The translations under genes and the position numbers were made by a program. A stretch of DNA of 64,000 bases. Origin: GCA-2737725 sp965229355 (GTDB taxonomy: Bacteria > Pseudomonadota > Alphaproteobacteria > Rhodospirillales > Rhodospirillaceae). The notes beneath the pieces were generated by a model that did not search any database, was not told the DNA's origin, and saw only the letters and a list, made by a program, of their open reading frames with translations. Below are positions 1-8,263 of the stretch, piece by piece. Location: NCBI GenBank assembly GCA_965229355.1, contig OZ245869.1:2976001-3040000 (forward strand). The letters run 5' to 3'. Each line of letters starts with the position of its first letter. The first letter of the stretch is position 1.

Positions 1-510
1 GATCCGCGTGTGATCGATGCGCTGTACCGCGCGTCGCAAGCGGGTGTGAAAATCGAATTGGTCATCCGCGGTATTTGCTGCCTGCGTCCCGGCGTTAAAG
101 GTTTGTCCGAGAACATCCGTGTTAAAAGCATCGTGGGGCGCTTCCTTGAGCACTCGCGCATTATCTGCTTTGGCAATGGTCACGAGATGCCGTCGCGCAA
201 AGCCAAAATATACTTCTCATCGGCGGATTGGATGCCGCGCAATTTACTGGCCCGCGTTGAAACGTTCGTGCCGATTGAGAACGCCACAGTGCACCAGCAG
301 GTTTTGGATCAGATCATGGTGGCCAACCTGAATGACAATTTGCAGAGCTGGTACTTAAAGCCAGATGGCAACTATCAACGTCAGGAAGGCGGTGCGGCTC
401 CGTTCAGCGCTCATGATTACTTCATGAACAACCCGTCGCTGTCGGGACGCGGCAGTGCGCTGGAAAGAACGCGGTCCCGCGTTCCTAAGCTGGTTCCCAC
501 CCGCCGCTAA
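1..510 (+). CDS. ppk: polyphosphate kinase, C-terminal part (5' truncated by window)
   Basis: The reading frame is open from base 1, so the gene begins before the window; about 169 residues remain. The residues resemble the C-terminal catalytic domain of PPK1: an IELVIRGICCLRPGV segment, then a FLEHSRI stretch and the SSADWMPRNL motif typical of the PLD-like C2 domain. PPK1 reversibly moves the gamma-phosphate of ATP onto long-chain polyphosphate. The next gene encodes the opposing Ppx-type phosphatase, a common bacterial pairing. A hairpin with a T-rich tail follows the stop. Confidence 0.93.
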   Translation, partial: DPRVIDALYRASQAGVKIELVIRGICCLRPGVKGLSENIRVKSIVGRFLEHSRIICFGNGHEMPSRKAKIYFSSADWMPRNLLARVETFVPIENATVHQQVLDQIMVANLNDNLQSWYLKPDGNYQRQEGGAAPFSAHDYFMNNPSLSGRGSALERTRSRVPKLVPTRR

Positions 511-530
511 AGCTGATATTGACCGCTTCA

Positions 531-560
531 GCCCATCAGGATGGGCGTTTCGTTTTGTTT
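531..560 (+). terminator. probable rho-independent terminator after ppk
   Basis: Six-base stem GCCCAT/ATGGGC (531-546) with a CAGG loop is followed by the T-rich run GTTTCGTTTTGTTT. It lies between the ppk stop and the ppx start, so ppx may also have its own promoter. The stem is short, so termination may be partial. Confidence 0.55.
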
Positions 561-581
561 GAGTTCTGATTATTCTCACGC

Positions 582-2066
582 ATGAACCAAGATCCGTCGT
601 CTCGTCCGTTTGGTATTATCGACATTGGGTCGAACTCCGTGCGCTTGGTTGTGTACTCGGCGCACACCCGCACGCCGGTTCCGCTGCATAACGAGAAAGC
701 CATTTGCGCGCTTGGTAAGGGGCTTGAGAAAACTGGCTACCTGAACTCTGACGGCGTGAAAATGGCGTTCGATACGCTGGGCCGATTCGTCAAAATTGCC
801 CAAGCTTTGAACTGCGACCGCCTTGATGTGCTGGCCACTGCTGCCGTGCGTGATGCCATCGACGGCAAAGACTTCGCGAACGCGGTTGAAAAACGCTGCG
901 GCGTGAAAGTTCAAATTTTGACCGGCAAGCAAGAGGCCAAGCGCTCAGCGTTAGGTGTTCTTTGCGGTATCCCCGATGCCGAAGGCGTGGTGGCTGACTT
1001 GGGCGGCGGCAGTTTGGAACTCGTACACATCGCCAAAGGCGATATGAGCGAGCACACCACACTTCCTTTAGGTTTGTTGCGCCTCACCGAAGCCTCCGAA
1101 GGCGACCGCGGCAAAGCGATTGGCATCATCAATCGCGCTCTGGATAAGCACAAATGGGTTGTGGGCCGCGCCAAGGATCAGTCGCTGTTCGTAGTTGGGG
1201 GGGCGTGGCGTGCGCTCGCGCGGGTGTGTATCGCGCAAATGAATTATCCGCTGCACGTGCTCGATAATTTTACGCTCGAACGTCAGCATGCACTCAGTCT
1301 GTTTGAAGTGATCGCACGCCAAGGCCAGCGCAGCTTGGAAAGCATCAAAGGCGTTTCAAAAAGTCGCTTGGCGAATTTGCCGATGGCCGCTGCGGTGCTG
1401 GATCGCCTGATCGAAATCACCAAGCCCAAAAATATCGTATTCTCGATTTACGGGATGCGCGAAGGCCAGTTCTTCAAGGTGATGCCCGATAGCTTGCGCA
1501 AGCAAGATCCGCTGATCGGCCTTGCTGAAGACATTGCGCTGAAGGCTGGACGTGATCCCGCAGTAGGTCATGAGACCTTTGACTGGATGGGGCCGATTTT
1601 CGCCGACGAAACGATCAAGCAGCGCCGCTTGCGTTTAACCGCGTGCATCTTGCGTGATGCGTGGTGGATGGAGCACCCGGATTATCGCGGTGAACAGGCG
1701 TTCTTGCGCGTGCTGCGTTTGCCGTTTTTAGGTTTAGGCCACGAGGATCGCGCTGGGCTCGCACTGGTGATGTTCTATCGCTACGGCGGTGAAGAAGCGG
1801 CACCCATTATCAAGCAGGCGCATCAGTTGCTGGAAGACTCGCGTATCCACCGCATTCGCGCCATTGGTCTGGCATTGCGTCTGGCTTATGCGCTGTCGCC
1901 GGGTGCGACAGGTATTTTGAAGCGTGCGAAACTGAACGTTCAAAACAAAACGCTGATCCTGACACTGAATTCCAACGAGCCATTGTTTGCATCAGGTGCT
2001 TTCCCGAAGCGCTTAGAACGCTTGGCGCAGCACCTTGGTTTTGCGCATCGGATTGATTGGAAGTAG
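582..2066 (+). CDS. ppx: Ppx/GppA family exopolyphosphatase
   Basis: A 494-residue protein of the ASKHA fold Ppx/GppA family. It opens with the phosphate-1 motif GIIDIGSNSVRLVVY (residues about 11-25) and has the second nucleotide-binding loop VVADLGGGSLELV near residue 145. The C-terminal third is the helical, HD-like region seen in the longer family members. It releases orthophosphate from polyphosphate and/or converts pppGpp to ppGpp. Its position after ppk supports polyphosphate turnover. The ATG is the first in frame after the ppk terminator. GppA activity cannot be separated from Ppx activity by sequence alone. Confidence 0.92.
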   Translation: MNQDPSSRPFGIIDIGSNSVRLVVYSAHTRTPVPLHNEKAICALGKGLEKTGYLNSDGVKMAFDTLGRFVKIAQALNCDRLDVLATAAVRDAIDGKDFANAVEKRCGVKVQILTGKQEAKRSALGVLCGIPDAEGVVADLGGGSLELVHIAKGDMSEHTTLPLGLLRLTEASEGDRGKAIGIINRALDKHKWVVGRAKDQSLFVVGGAWRALARVCIAQMNYPLHVLDNFTLERQHALSLFEVIARQGQRSLESIKGVSKSRLANLPMAAAVLDRLIEITKPKNIVFSIYGMREGQFFKVMPDSLRKQDPLIGLAEDIALKAGRDPAVGHETFDWMGPIFADETIKQRRLRLTACILRDAWWMEHPDYRGEQAFLRVLRLPFLGLGHEDRAGLALVMFYRYGGEEAAPIIKQAHQLLEDSRIHRIRAIGLALRLAYALSPGATGILKRAKLNVQNKTLILTLNSNEPLFASGAFPKRLERLAQHLGFAHRIDWK

Positions 2067-2071
2067 CGCAA

Positions 2072-2091
2072 ATTGTTTCACGTGAAACAAT
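2072..2091. other. parS: parS centromere site (ParB binding)
   Basis: TGTTTCACGTGAAACA at 2074-2089 is the exact 16-bp parS consensus bound by ParB, and the palindrome extends to 20 bp (2072-2091). It lies in the gap just after the ppx stop. ParB-parS complexes are usually found within a few percent of the genome from oriC, so this suggests the left end of the window is in the origin-proximal domain. No parAB genes are in view. I saw no second copy in the window. Confidence 0.88.
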
Positions 2092-2109
2092 GCGCGAACA
2101 CATCTGTTT

Positions 2110-2143
2110 TACCGCTGCGGTATAGTGTTCACTGCAATTGCAG
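2110..2143. repeat. two short palindromes next to parS
   Basis: TACCGC-T-GCGGTA (2110-2122) and CTGCAATTGCAG (2132-2143) follow the parS site in the gap between the ppx and rnd ends. TATAGT at 2121-2126 could be a -10 element. No gene is visible that they would serve, and their role is unknown. Confidence 0.35.
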
Positions 2144-2195
2144 GAGAAATGCAGGCGCGCGAATGTGAGTAACGTGAGTTGCGCGCGCAAAAAAA

Positions 2196-3362
2196 TTAGC
2201 GCGCGAAGATCTCGATCTTCTTGCCGTTGTCACTTAAGGCAATCGCAAGTTTGCCCTGTTTCAGCTTCAGCGCATCTTCGCCGAACAACTCGCGACGCCA
2301 ACCATGCAGGGCGGGCACATCCGCGGTATCACTTAAGGCAATGGCATCTACGTCTTCAGAGGTGGCGATCAGGCGCGAGGCGACGTTGTGCTGCTCGCTC
2401 TTCAATTTCAACAGCAGGCGCAGCAGTTCAACAACCGCGCGCGGGCCCATGTTGCTCGAGTCTTGTTCTGGCAATGCGGGCCATTCCGACTCTGGAATCG
2501 ACAGACCACGTTTGGCCGCCCCCAGCACGCCATTGGCGAAGCGCTCAGAGGCTAACTGCTTGGCCAAGCGCGAGCGCTTCAGGTCGTCAATGGTTGCGGG
2601 CGGATGAGCTGCCAATTCCAGCAATGCATCGTCTTTGGCGATACGGCCGCGCGGCCAATCGAGCGCGCGTGCGGTTTCTTCACGCCATGTGGCTAATTCA
2701 CGCAATACGGCCAGCATTCGGCCCGAGCGTGTGCGCGCCTTAATGCGCGTCCAGGCGTCTTTCGGGTCGAGGCGGTAGGTGTTCTCGTTGACGAGGATTT
2801 CCATTTCCTCAGTCAGCCACGCCGAACGGCCACTGCGCTCTAAGCGCTTGGCCAAGCTCTGATAGGCTTTGCGCAGGTGCGTGACGTCGGAGAGGGCGTA
2901 TTTAACCTGACGATCTGTCAGCGGGCGGCGCGACCAATCGGTAAAGCGCTGGGACTTATCTAATTTGGCATCTGCCAGCTTGGCCACCAGCGTTTCGTAA
3001 CCCACCTGATCGCCAAAGCCGCAGACCATGGCCGCAACCTGGGTATCGAACACGGGGCGCGGCAAGGCCCCGCCTTCGTGCAGGAAAATTTCCAAATCCT
3101 GGCGGGCGGCGTGGAAGACCTTCAGCACCTTCTCGTTGGCAAAAAGCTCGTACAGGGGCTTTAAATCAATCCCAGGGGCCAGGGGGTCGATGCAGACCGC
3201 CTCGTCGGGGCCCGCGACCTGAACCAGGCACAGCTTGGCCCAGAAGGTCGTTTCCCGCATGAACTCTGTGTCCACGGTCACGAATTCCGCCGTCGCTTGG
3301 CGGTTGCAGAACTCGGCTAACGTGGCCGTATCCGAAATAAGGGCGGTTACTTCTTGGGTCAT
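2196..3362 (-). CDS. rnd: ribonuclease D
   Basis: A 388-residue 3'-5' exoribonuclease of the DEDD family acting in tRNA and stable RNA maturation. The N-terminal exonuclease domain shows ExoI FVTVDTEFMRE, ExoII VFHAARQDLEIF and ExoIII YALSDVTHL. An HRDC domain follows (about residues 205-290, DAWTRIKARTRSGRMLAVLRELA). Length matches the family. It is transcribed divergently from aspS; the 220-bp gap 3363-3582 must hold both promoters. Confidence 0.93.
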   Translation of the reverse strand: MTQEVTALISDTATLAEFCNRQATAEFVTVDTEFMRETTFWAKLCLVQVAGPDEAVCIDPLAPGIDLKPLYELFANEKVLKVFHAARQDLEIFLHEGGALPRPVFDTQVAAMVCGFGDQVGYETLVAKLADAKLDKSQRFTDWSRRPLTDRQVKYALSDVTHLRKAYQSLAKRLERSGRSAWLTEEMEILVNENTYRLDPKDAWTRIKARTRSGRMLAVLRELATWREETARALDWPRGRIAKDDALLELAAHPPATIDDLKRSRLAKQLASERFANGVLGAAKRGLSIPESEWPALPEQDSSNMGPRAVVELLRLLLKLKSEQHNVASRLIATSEDVDAIALSDTADVPALHGWRRELFGEDALKLKQGKLAIALSDNGKKIEIFAR

Positions 3363-3451
3363 GCGGCGGCAGGTTTAACCTTCCCAGGCGGTGCCCGCAA
3401 CCGCCTGAATTGGGGCACTTTTTCTGGAATACCCCGAATCCGCCCCTAGCC

Positions 3452-3480
3452 TTGACAAAAACAGCCATTCGGTGTGGTTT
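3452..3480 (+). promoter_or_regulatory. possible aspS promoter
   Basis: A perfect TTGACA -35 hexamer at 3452-3457 lies in the rnd/aspS divergent gap. The -10 at the expected distance (about 3475-3480, TGGTTT) is poor, so the call rests mainly on the -35. The rest of the gap is GC-rich with several inverted stretches between 3500 and 3560 and no coding potential I trust. Confidence 0.3.
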
Positions 3481-3582
3481 CACGCCCGCACCGGGTGCAG
3501 GGCACGGCCCCAAATCCGGCCAAAACTGCGGCTTTGGGCGCCTTTTGGGCCGCCCGCCGCCTAACCGAAGGCTAAGTATTCC

Positions 3583-5388
3583 ATGCATTCTTACCGTACC
3601 CATACTTGCGGCGCGTTGCGCCCTGAACACGCGGGCCAAGAGGTCCGTCTGGCCGGATGGATCCATCGCAAGCGTGACCACGGGAATCTGCTGTTTGTCG
3701 ATTTGCGCGATATGTACGGCCTCACCCAGTGCGTGGTGGACATCTCCAGCCCGATCTTCAAACAGTTGGAAGACCTACGCCCTGAGACTGTTGTGTCCGT
3801 CACGGGCAAGGTTGTGCCGCGCTCGGCTGAAACCAAGAACGACAAGTTGCCGACCGGTGGCATTGAACTGATCGTCAGTGCCGTATCTGTGTTGGGCGAT
3901 GCTGCCGTATTGCCGATGCAAGTGGCAGGTGAGCAGGACTATTCCGAAGAAATGCGCTTGTCGTATCGCTTCCTGGATTTGCGCCGTGAAAAAGTGCGCG
4001 ACAACATGCTGCTGCGCTCCAAAGTCATCGCCAGCATTCGTAAGCGCATGTGGGATGCAGGCTTTACGGAATTCCAAACCCCGATCTTGACCGCATCATC
4101 ACCGGAAGGCGCGCGCGACTTCCTGGTGCCATCGCGCATCCATCCGGGCAAATTCTACGCGCTGCCGCAAGCCCCGCAGCAGTTCAAGCAGTTGCTGATG
4201 ACGTCGGGCTTTGATCGCTATTTCCAAATCGCGGCCTGCTTCCGTGATGAAGACAGCCGTGCTGACCGTTCGCCGGGTGAGTTCTATCAGCTCGACTTTG
4301 AAATGGCGTTCGTCACGCAAGATGACGTGTTCGACACCATCGCGCCGGTGTTGTCGGGCGTGTTTGAAGAATTCGCCAACGGCCGCGAAGTCACCAAAGC
4401 GCCGTTCCCGCGCATCACGTATGACGATGCCATGGCGAAGTATGGCTCTGACAAACCGGATTTGCGTAACCCGTTGCTGATCACCGATGTGACGGAAGCC
4501 TTCCGTGGCTCAAACTTCGGTTTGTTTGCCAAGAACATCGAAAAGGGTTCGATCGTCCGCGCTATTCCAGCGCCGAAGTCGGCTGACAACGCGCGCAGCT
4601 GGTTCGATAAATTGAACGAATGGGCGCGCTCGGAAGGTGCGGGTGGCTTAGGCTACATCCAATACAAAGACGGCGAAGCGAAGGGCCCGATTGCCAAGAA
4701 CCTCGATGCTGATCGCGCCGCACAGATTAAAGCGATCACGGGGGTTGCCGATGGCGACTCAGTATTCTTTGTCTGTGATGCCAAGAACAAAGCGGCCAAG
4801 TTTGCAGGCTTAGTGCGCACCAAGATTTGCAACGAGTTGAACCTGCTGGAGCAAAACAAGTTCAAGTTCTGCTGGATCGTCGATTTCCCGATGTACGAGC
4901 GCAACGAAGACACCGGCCAGATCGAATTCAGCCACAACCCGTTCTCGATGCCGCAAGGCGAGATGGATGCGCTGCTGCATAAAGATCCGCTGGAAATTAA
5001 AGCGTTCCAATACGACATCGTTTGCAACGGTGTTGAACTGTCATCTGGTGCCATTCGTAACCACCGCCCAGAGATCATGTACAAAGCGTTCGAGATCGCG
5101 GGCTACACCAAAGAAGATGTGGAAAGCCGCTTCGGTGGCATGTTGAACGCCTTCAAGTACGGCGCACCACCGCATGGGGGCTCGGCCCCGGGTATCGACC
5201 GCATTGTGATGTTGCTGGCGGACGAGCCGAACATCCGCGAAGTCACGTTGTTCCCGATGAACGGCAAAGCCGAAGACTTGTTGATGCAAGCGCCGAATAC
5301 GGTTTCGGCCAAGCAACTCAAAGAACTGCACATCAAGCTGGATTTGCCGAAAGAGGCAAAGAAAGCTGAAGACGCGCCGAAAGCTTAA
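3583..5388 (+). CDS. aspS: aspartyl-tRNA synthetase
   Basis: A 601-residue class II synthetase charging tRNA-Asp. The N-terminal OB-fold anticodon-binding domain (VRLAGWIHRKRDHGNLLFVDLRD) is followed by motif 2 (FRDEDSRADRSPGEFYQLDF), the bacterial insertion domain and motif 3 (GGSAPGIDRIVMLLAD) near the C-terminus. Length is normal for bacterial AspRS. The start is an ATG with GAAGG upstream. Many alphaproteobacterial AspRS enzymes are non-discriminating (they also charge tRNA-Asn); the sequence alone does not settle that here. Confidence 0.97.
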   Translation: MHSYRTHTCGALRPEHAGQEVRLAGWIHRKRDHGNLLFVDLRDMYGLTQCVVDISSPIFKQLEDLRPETVVSVTGKVVPRSAETKNDKLPTGGIELIVSAVSVLGDAAVLPMQVAGEQDYSEEMRLSYRFLDLRREKVRDNMLLRSKVIASIRKRMWDAGFTEFQTPILTASSPEGARDFLVPSRIHPGKFYALPQAPQQFKQLLMTSGFDRYFQIAACFRDEDSRADRSPGEFYQLDFEMAFVTQDDVFDTIAPVLSGVFEEFANGREVTKAPFPRITYDDAMAKYGSDKPDLRNPLLITDVTEAFRGSNFGLFAKNIEKGSIVRAIPAPKSADNARSWFDKLNEWARSEGAGGLGYIQYKDGEAKGPIAKNLDADRAAQIKAITGVADGDSVFFVCDAKNKAAKFAGLVRTKICNELNLLEQNKFKFCWIVDFPMYERNEDTGQIEFSHNPFSMPQGEMDALLHKDPLEIKAFQYDIVCNGVELSSGAIRNHRPEIMYKAFEIAGYTKEDVESRFGGMLNAFKYGAPPHGGSAPGIDRIVMLLADEPNIREVTLFPMNGKAEDLLMQAPNTVSAKQLKELHIKLDLPKEAKKAEDAPKA

Positions 5389-5404
5389 AGGCGCATCAGG
5401 CTCA

Positions 5405-5439
5405 ATAAAAAAGCGGCTCAGGTTGAGCCGCTTTTTTTA
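5405..5439. terminator. bidirectional terminator between aspS and the GGDEF gene
   Basis: AAAAAAGCGGCTCA / TGAGCCGCTTTTTT forms a long stem with a tiny loop, an A-run on one side and a T-run on the other. It sits between the converging aspS and diguanylate cyclase genes and can stop transcription from both. Confidence 0.9.
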
Positions 5440-5459
5440 TGTCTGCTTATCGCAAACGC

Positions 5460-6206
5460 TTAATCGCGCGTTTGAATGCCGAGGCGCTGTTTGCGCTCTT
5501 GCTTGATTTTGTACATGGCTTGGTCGGCGTTCTCGAGCAGCTCTTTAATCTCGATGTTCGACGAATACATGTACACGCCACAGCTGGCTTTGATCTGGAT
5601 GTTATGACCACCCCAAGCGGCGTAAGCATTGTTCAATTTGCGATCTAACTCTTCCGCACGGCGCACACCGTTACGCTTGTTCGAGCGCGGCAGTAGGATT
5701 GCAAATTCATCGCCACCCATACGACCGATGTAGTCGGTATCGCGGATATGGCTGCGCAACAGGTTTGCCACCGTCATCAACACTTCATCACCGGCGGCGT
5801 GGCCGTAGGTGTCATTGATCGGTTTAAATTCATCAAGGTCGACGAAAATCAACACGCCACCCACGCCGTGACGGCGGGCGACAGACAATTCGTGGATCAG
5901 GCGATCTTCAAAGCCGCGGCGATTGAGCACACGCGTGAGGCCGTCGCTTGTGGCCAAGTTTTCCAACTCGGCAATGCGGCGGTCTTGTTTTGCGAGATGA
6001 TTGCCGATTTCCTCAACCAGGTTGTGCGCAAGGCTGGCCAGTTGCGTGACCGCCGTTGTCGACTCTGCTGCTTCGCCCGCAGGCTTTACCTGCTCGGTAA
6101 AGCGCACAAGCTGCGCCAACTTCGAGACAATCGGATTTTGTTGTTGCTGTTCACTTTGCGTCGCGTCTTGCGCGTTCGCAGGCGTACGTTCAGCCGGCAC
6201 CGCCAT
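5460..6206 (-). CDS. GGDEF diguanylate cyclase
   Basis: About 248 residues. A Gln-rich, probably flexible N-terminus and a helical segment precede a single GGDEF domain in the C-terminal half. The active-site loop is canonical (MGGDEFAIL), and an RxxD inhibitory I-site (RDTD) lies exactly five residues before it, so feedback inhibition by c-di-GMP is likely. There is no membrane segment or recognised sensor domain, so it is probably cytosolic. I place the start at the ATG at 6206 with GGGGA upstream; a TTG nine codons further up is the alternative. Confidence 0.9.
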   Translation of the reverse strand: MAVPAERTPANAQDATQSEQQQQNPIVSKLAQLVRFTEQVKPAGEAAESTTAVTQLASLAHNLVEEIGNHLAKQDRRIAELENLATSDGLTRVLNRRGFEDRLIHELSVARRHGVGGVLIFVDLDEFKPINDTYGHAAGDEVLMTVANLLRSHIRDTDYIGRMGGDEFAILLPRSNKRNGVRRAEELDRKLNNAYAAWGGHNIQIKASCGVYMYSSNIEIKELLENADQAMYKIKQERKQRLGIQTRD

Positions 6207-6554
6207 TGGCAGTTTCCCCAATCCCCAGAACAATTCCCTGCGTCTTTATTTCGACAGTGTCGGGCCCAGTCAAATTCTTTTGGTGGTCGAATATGACAAC
6301 GTACAATTTCAGGTTTAGTTCGGGAGTCACTCGAGCACGACACAGTGCTTGTACTACTTCTATATCCTTTGCGCCAGTTAAGTATTGTTAAATCGTTGAT
6401 TCATCTGACTAAAATTTGAGTAGGCAGCATCCCAACAAGGGGTGCTCCTGGAGGCCGCAACCCATGCGCGATTGCGTGAATTTGCAGCGCCATTAGGCTA
6501 CATATCTACTTGTGCTCTGCGTTGTTCAAACTCGTTCATAGTCAAAACCAATCC
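6207..6554. other. intergenic region, divergent promoters
   Basis: About 350 bp between the cyclase and the first EipB-like gene. It is AT-richer than its surroundings around 6290-6420, as expected for promoters. I find no RNA gene or convincing small ORF. The stretch 6421-6490 has short GC-rich inverted pieces that could fold in a leader RNA, but nothing recognisable. Confidence 0.5.
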
Positions 6555-7397
6555 GTGCGAATCACCCAGTTCCTTTTTTCATCCGTTTCAGTGGCCAGCG
6601 TTTTGATATCTCTGGTGTCGGGGGCTTGGGCCTTACCTGATCTGCCAGATTTGGCTTCACATGCGGCCACTTATGAATTGTCACTCACCCGCGCCACGCA
6701 GATTGATGGTGTGCGGGCAGCATCAGGCAAAATGACGTACACGCTGATCGATCGCTGTGACGGGTACACGATTGAAACTGATCTCGATGTGAACCTTGCG
6801 TTCTCAAATGGCATCTCAACGCAAATTTTGAAGCGCTATGCCGGTTGGGAATCAAAAGATGGCCGCAGTGCGACGTACCGCATGCAGGTCTACGACAATG
6901 GCACATTGGAAAGTTCGTATACCGGCGCGGTGGTTTTAGCTGCGGACGGTTCCGGGACCGCAACCTACGACGGTGGGCAGAAAGTAAATTACGATTTGCC
7001 ACCGGGCACGATGCTGTCGATGACTCAATTGCGTGAGTTGATCCGCGCGGGGCAAGACGCCCAGCCCCTCGTGGTGCAAGCGGTGATGGATGGCGCCTTT
7101 GAAGAAGGGCCGTATCGCGTGACAGGGTTTATCGCGCCGCCGCGCAATTTGACCAAAGCCGATTCAGCCGACGGCATGAACATCACGGTCGCGAAAGATG
7201 CTGAGTTGCTGATGAATACGTATTGGCCGGTGACGATGGCGTATTTTGCCTTAGGCAAAGATAGCGAAACGCCGGATTACGAAACCAGTGTGCAGTTATT
7301 GCCCAACGGTGTGATTCGCGCCATGACGCAAGACTACGGCGCATACACGCTGTCGATGGATTTAACCAAGCTGACTAAGCGCGACGGCGGGTGCTGA
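6555..7397 (+). CDS. EipB/DUF1849-family periplasmic protein, copy 1
   Basis: About 280 residues with a signal peptide (hydrophobic run ending GAWA). The HAATYELSL opening and the GKMTYTLIDRCDGYTIET segment are typical of the EipB (DUF1849) family, periplasmic beta-spiral proteins needed for envelope integrity in alphaproteobacteria. The mature protein has one Cys in RCDGY and one as the last residue, matching the family's conserved disulfide pair. The start is uncertain: GTG 6555 gives a clean signal peptide, while a TTG at 6510 is the longest option; neither has a good Shine-Dalgarno. The stop overlaps the next start (TGATG). Confidence 0.8.
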   Translation: MRITQFLFSSVSVASVLISLVSGAWALPDLPDLASHAATYELSLTRATQIDGVRAASGKMTYTLIDRCDGYTIETDLDVNLAFSNGISTQILKRYAGWESKDGRSATYRMQVYDNGTLESSYTGAVVLAADGSGTATYDGGQKVNYDLPPGTMLSMTQLRELIRAGQDAQPLVVQAVMDGAFEEGPYRVTGFIAPPRNLTKADSADGMNITVAKDAELLMNTYWPVTMAYFALGKDSETPDYETSVQLLPNGVIRAMTQDYGAYTLSMDLTKLTKRDGGC

Positions 7398-8245
7398 TGC
7401 GGTACATAATCCGAACCCTCATTGCGTTTGGCGTTTTGTCCGCTGGCTCTGGTGCTACGGCATCGCCCAATCTGTTTTCCTACGAGGCGACTTATTCCGT
7501 GCAATTAGCACGTGGCAGTTTCGCGACAGGCCCGCGTGCCGCCAACGGTTTTCTTAACGTGCGCTTTCACGAAACCTGCGACGGCTGGGAAACGCGTTCA
7601 AAAATTATGATAGATCTGACGTTCCGTGATGACACCACATCCACGAACGAACGCGATTTTGAATCCTTTGAAGCAAAAGATGGCACTGCCTACACGTTTG
7701 CGGCGCGCACTGTAAAAGGCGGCGTGCCGGTGGAGGCCTTTAAAGGTATGGCTGCGTTTCAACGCGGCGGCACAGGCAAGGTTGAATATAGCCTGCCCGC
7801 TGAAGTGCCCGGCGGTGAGCCGCGCAAGCTGAGCATCAGTTTGCCGCGCGGAACGTTGCTGCCAGTCGCGCATGCGTTAGAACTGTTGAGCCACGCCGAG
7901 AAAGGCGACCGCCAGTTTCGCAGTGTGATGTTCAACGGCGCTTCAAGCGTGGGGCCGCGTCTCATGTCCACAGTGATCGGGCCGCAAATCGCGCCGCTAA
8001 AAGACGCGTTACCACAGCAAGACGATATTGATGTGGCCTTGCTGATGATGCCCGCGTGGGATTTGAACCTGGCGTACTACAATCTGGTTGATGCCAACCG
8101 CGACACCCCAGCGTTCGAGGTGTTTCAGCGCTTCTATGCTTCAGGGATTGCGCCGTCGTTCGAACAGGCGTTTGGCGATTTCACAATCCGCGCGGAACTC
8201 GACAAGCTTCAGCGCATCAAGCCAGACGACTGCGCAAAGAATTGA
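7397..8245 (+). CDS. EipB/DUF1849-family periplasmic protein, copy 2
   Basis: A 282-residue paralogue of the preceding gene, with a one-base TGATG overlap that indicates translational coupling. It has an N-terminal signal peptide (TLIAFGVLSAGSGATA), the family hallmark FHETCDGWETRSK, and a second Cys near the C-terminus (DDCAKN), again giving the expected disulfide pair. The copies are clearly diverged, so the duplication is old. Upstream GTG 7391 is in frame but the overlapping ATG is preferred. It converges on the fructokinase gene. Confidence 0.8.
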   Translation: MRYIIRTLIAFGVLSAGSGATASPNLFSYEATYSVQLARGSFATGPRAANGFLNVRFHETCDGWETRSKIMIDLTFRDDTTSTNERDFESFEAKDGTAYTFAARTVKGGVPVEAFKGMAAFQRGGTGKVEYSLPAEVPGGEPRKLSISLPRGTLLPVAHALELLSHAEKGDRQFRSVMFNGASSVGPRLMSTVIGPQIAPLKDALPQQDDIDVALLMMPAWDLNLAYYNLVDANRDTPAFEVFQRFYASGIAPSFEQAFGDFTIRAELDKLQRIKPDDCAKN

Positions 8246-8263
8246 TGACGGCCCCAGTCCTAC

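Noticed and set aside
3166..3681. 171-codon minus-strand ORF covering the rnd/aspS gap
   Set aside because: It overlaps the starts of both real genes, has Pro/Gly/Arg-rich composition typical of GC-rich shadow frames, and shows no ribosome site or family pattern.
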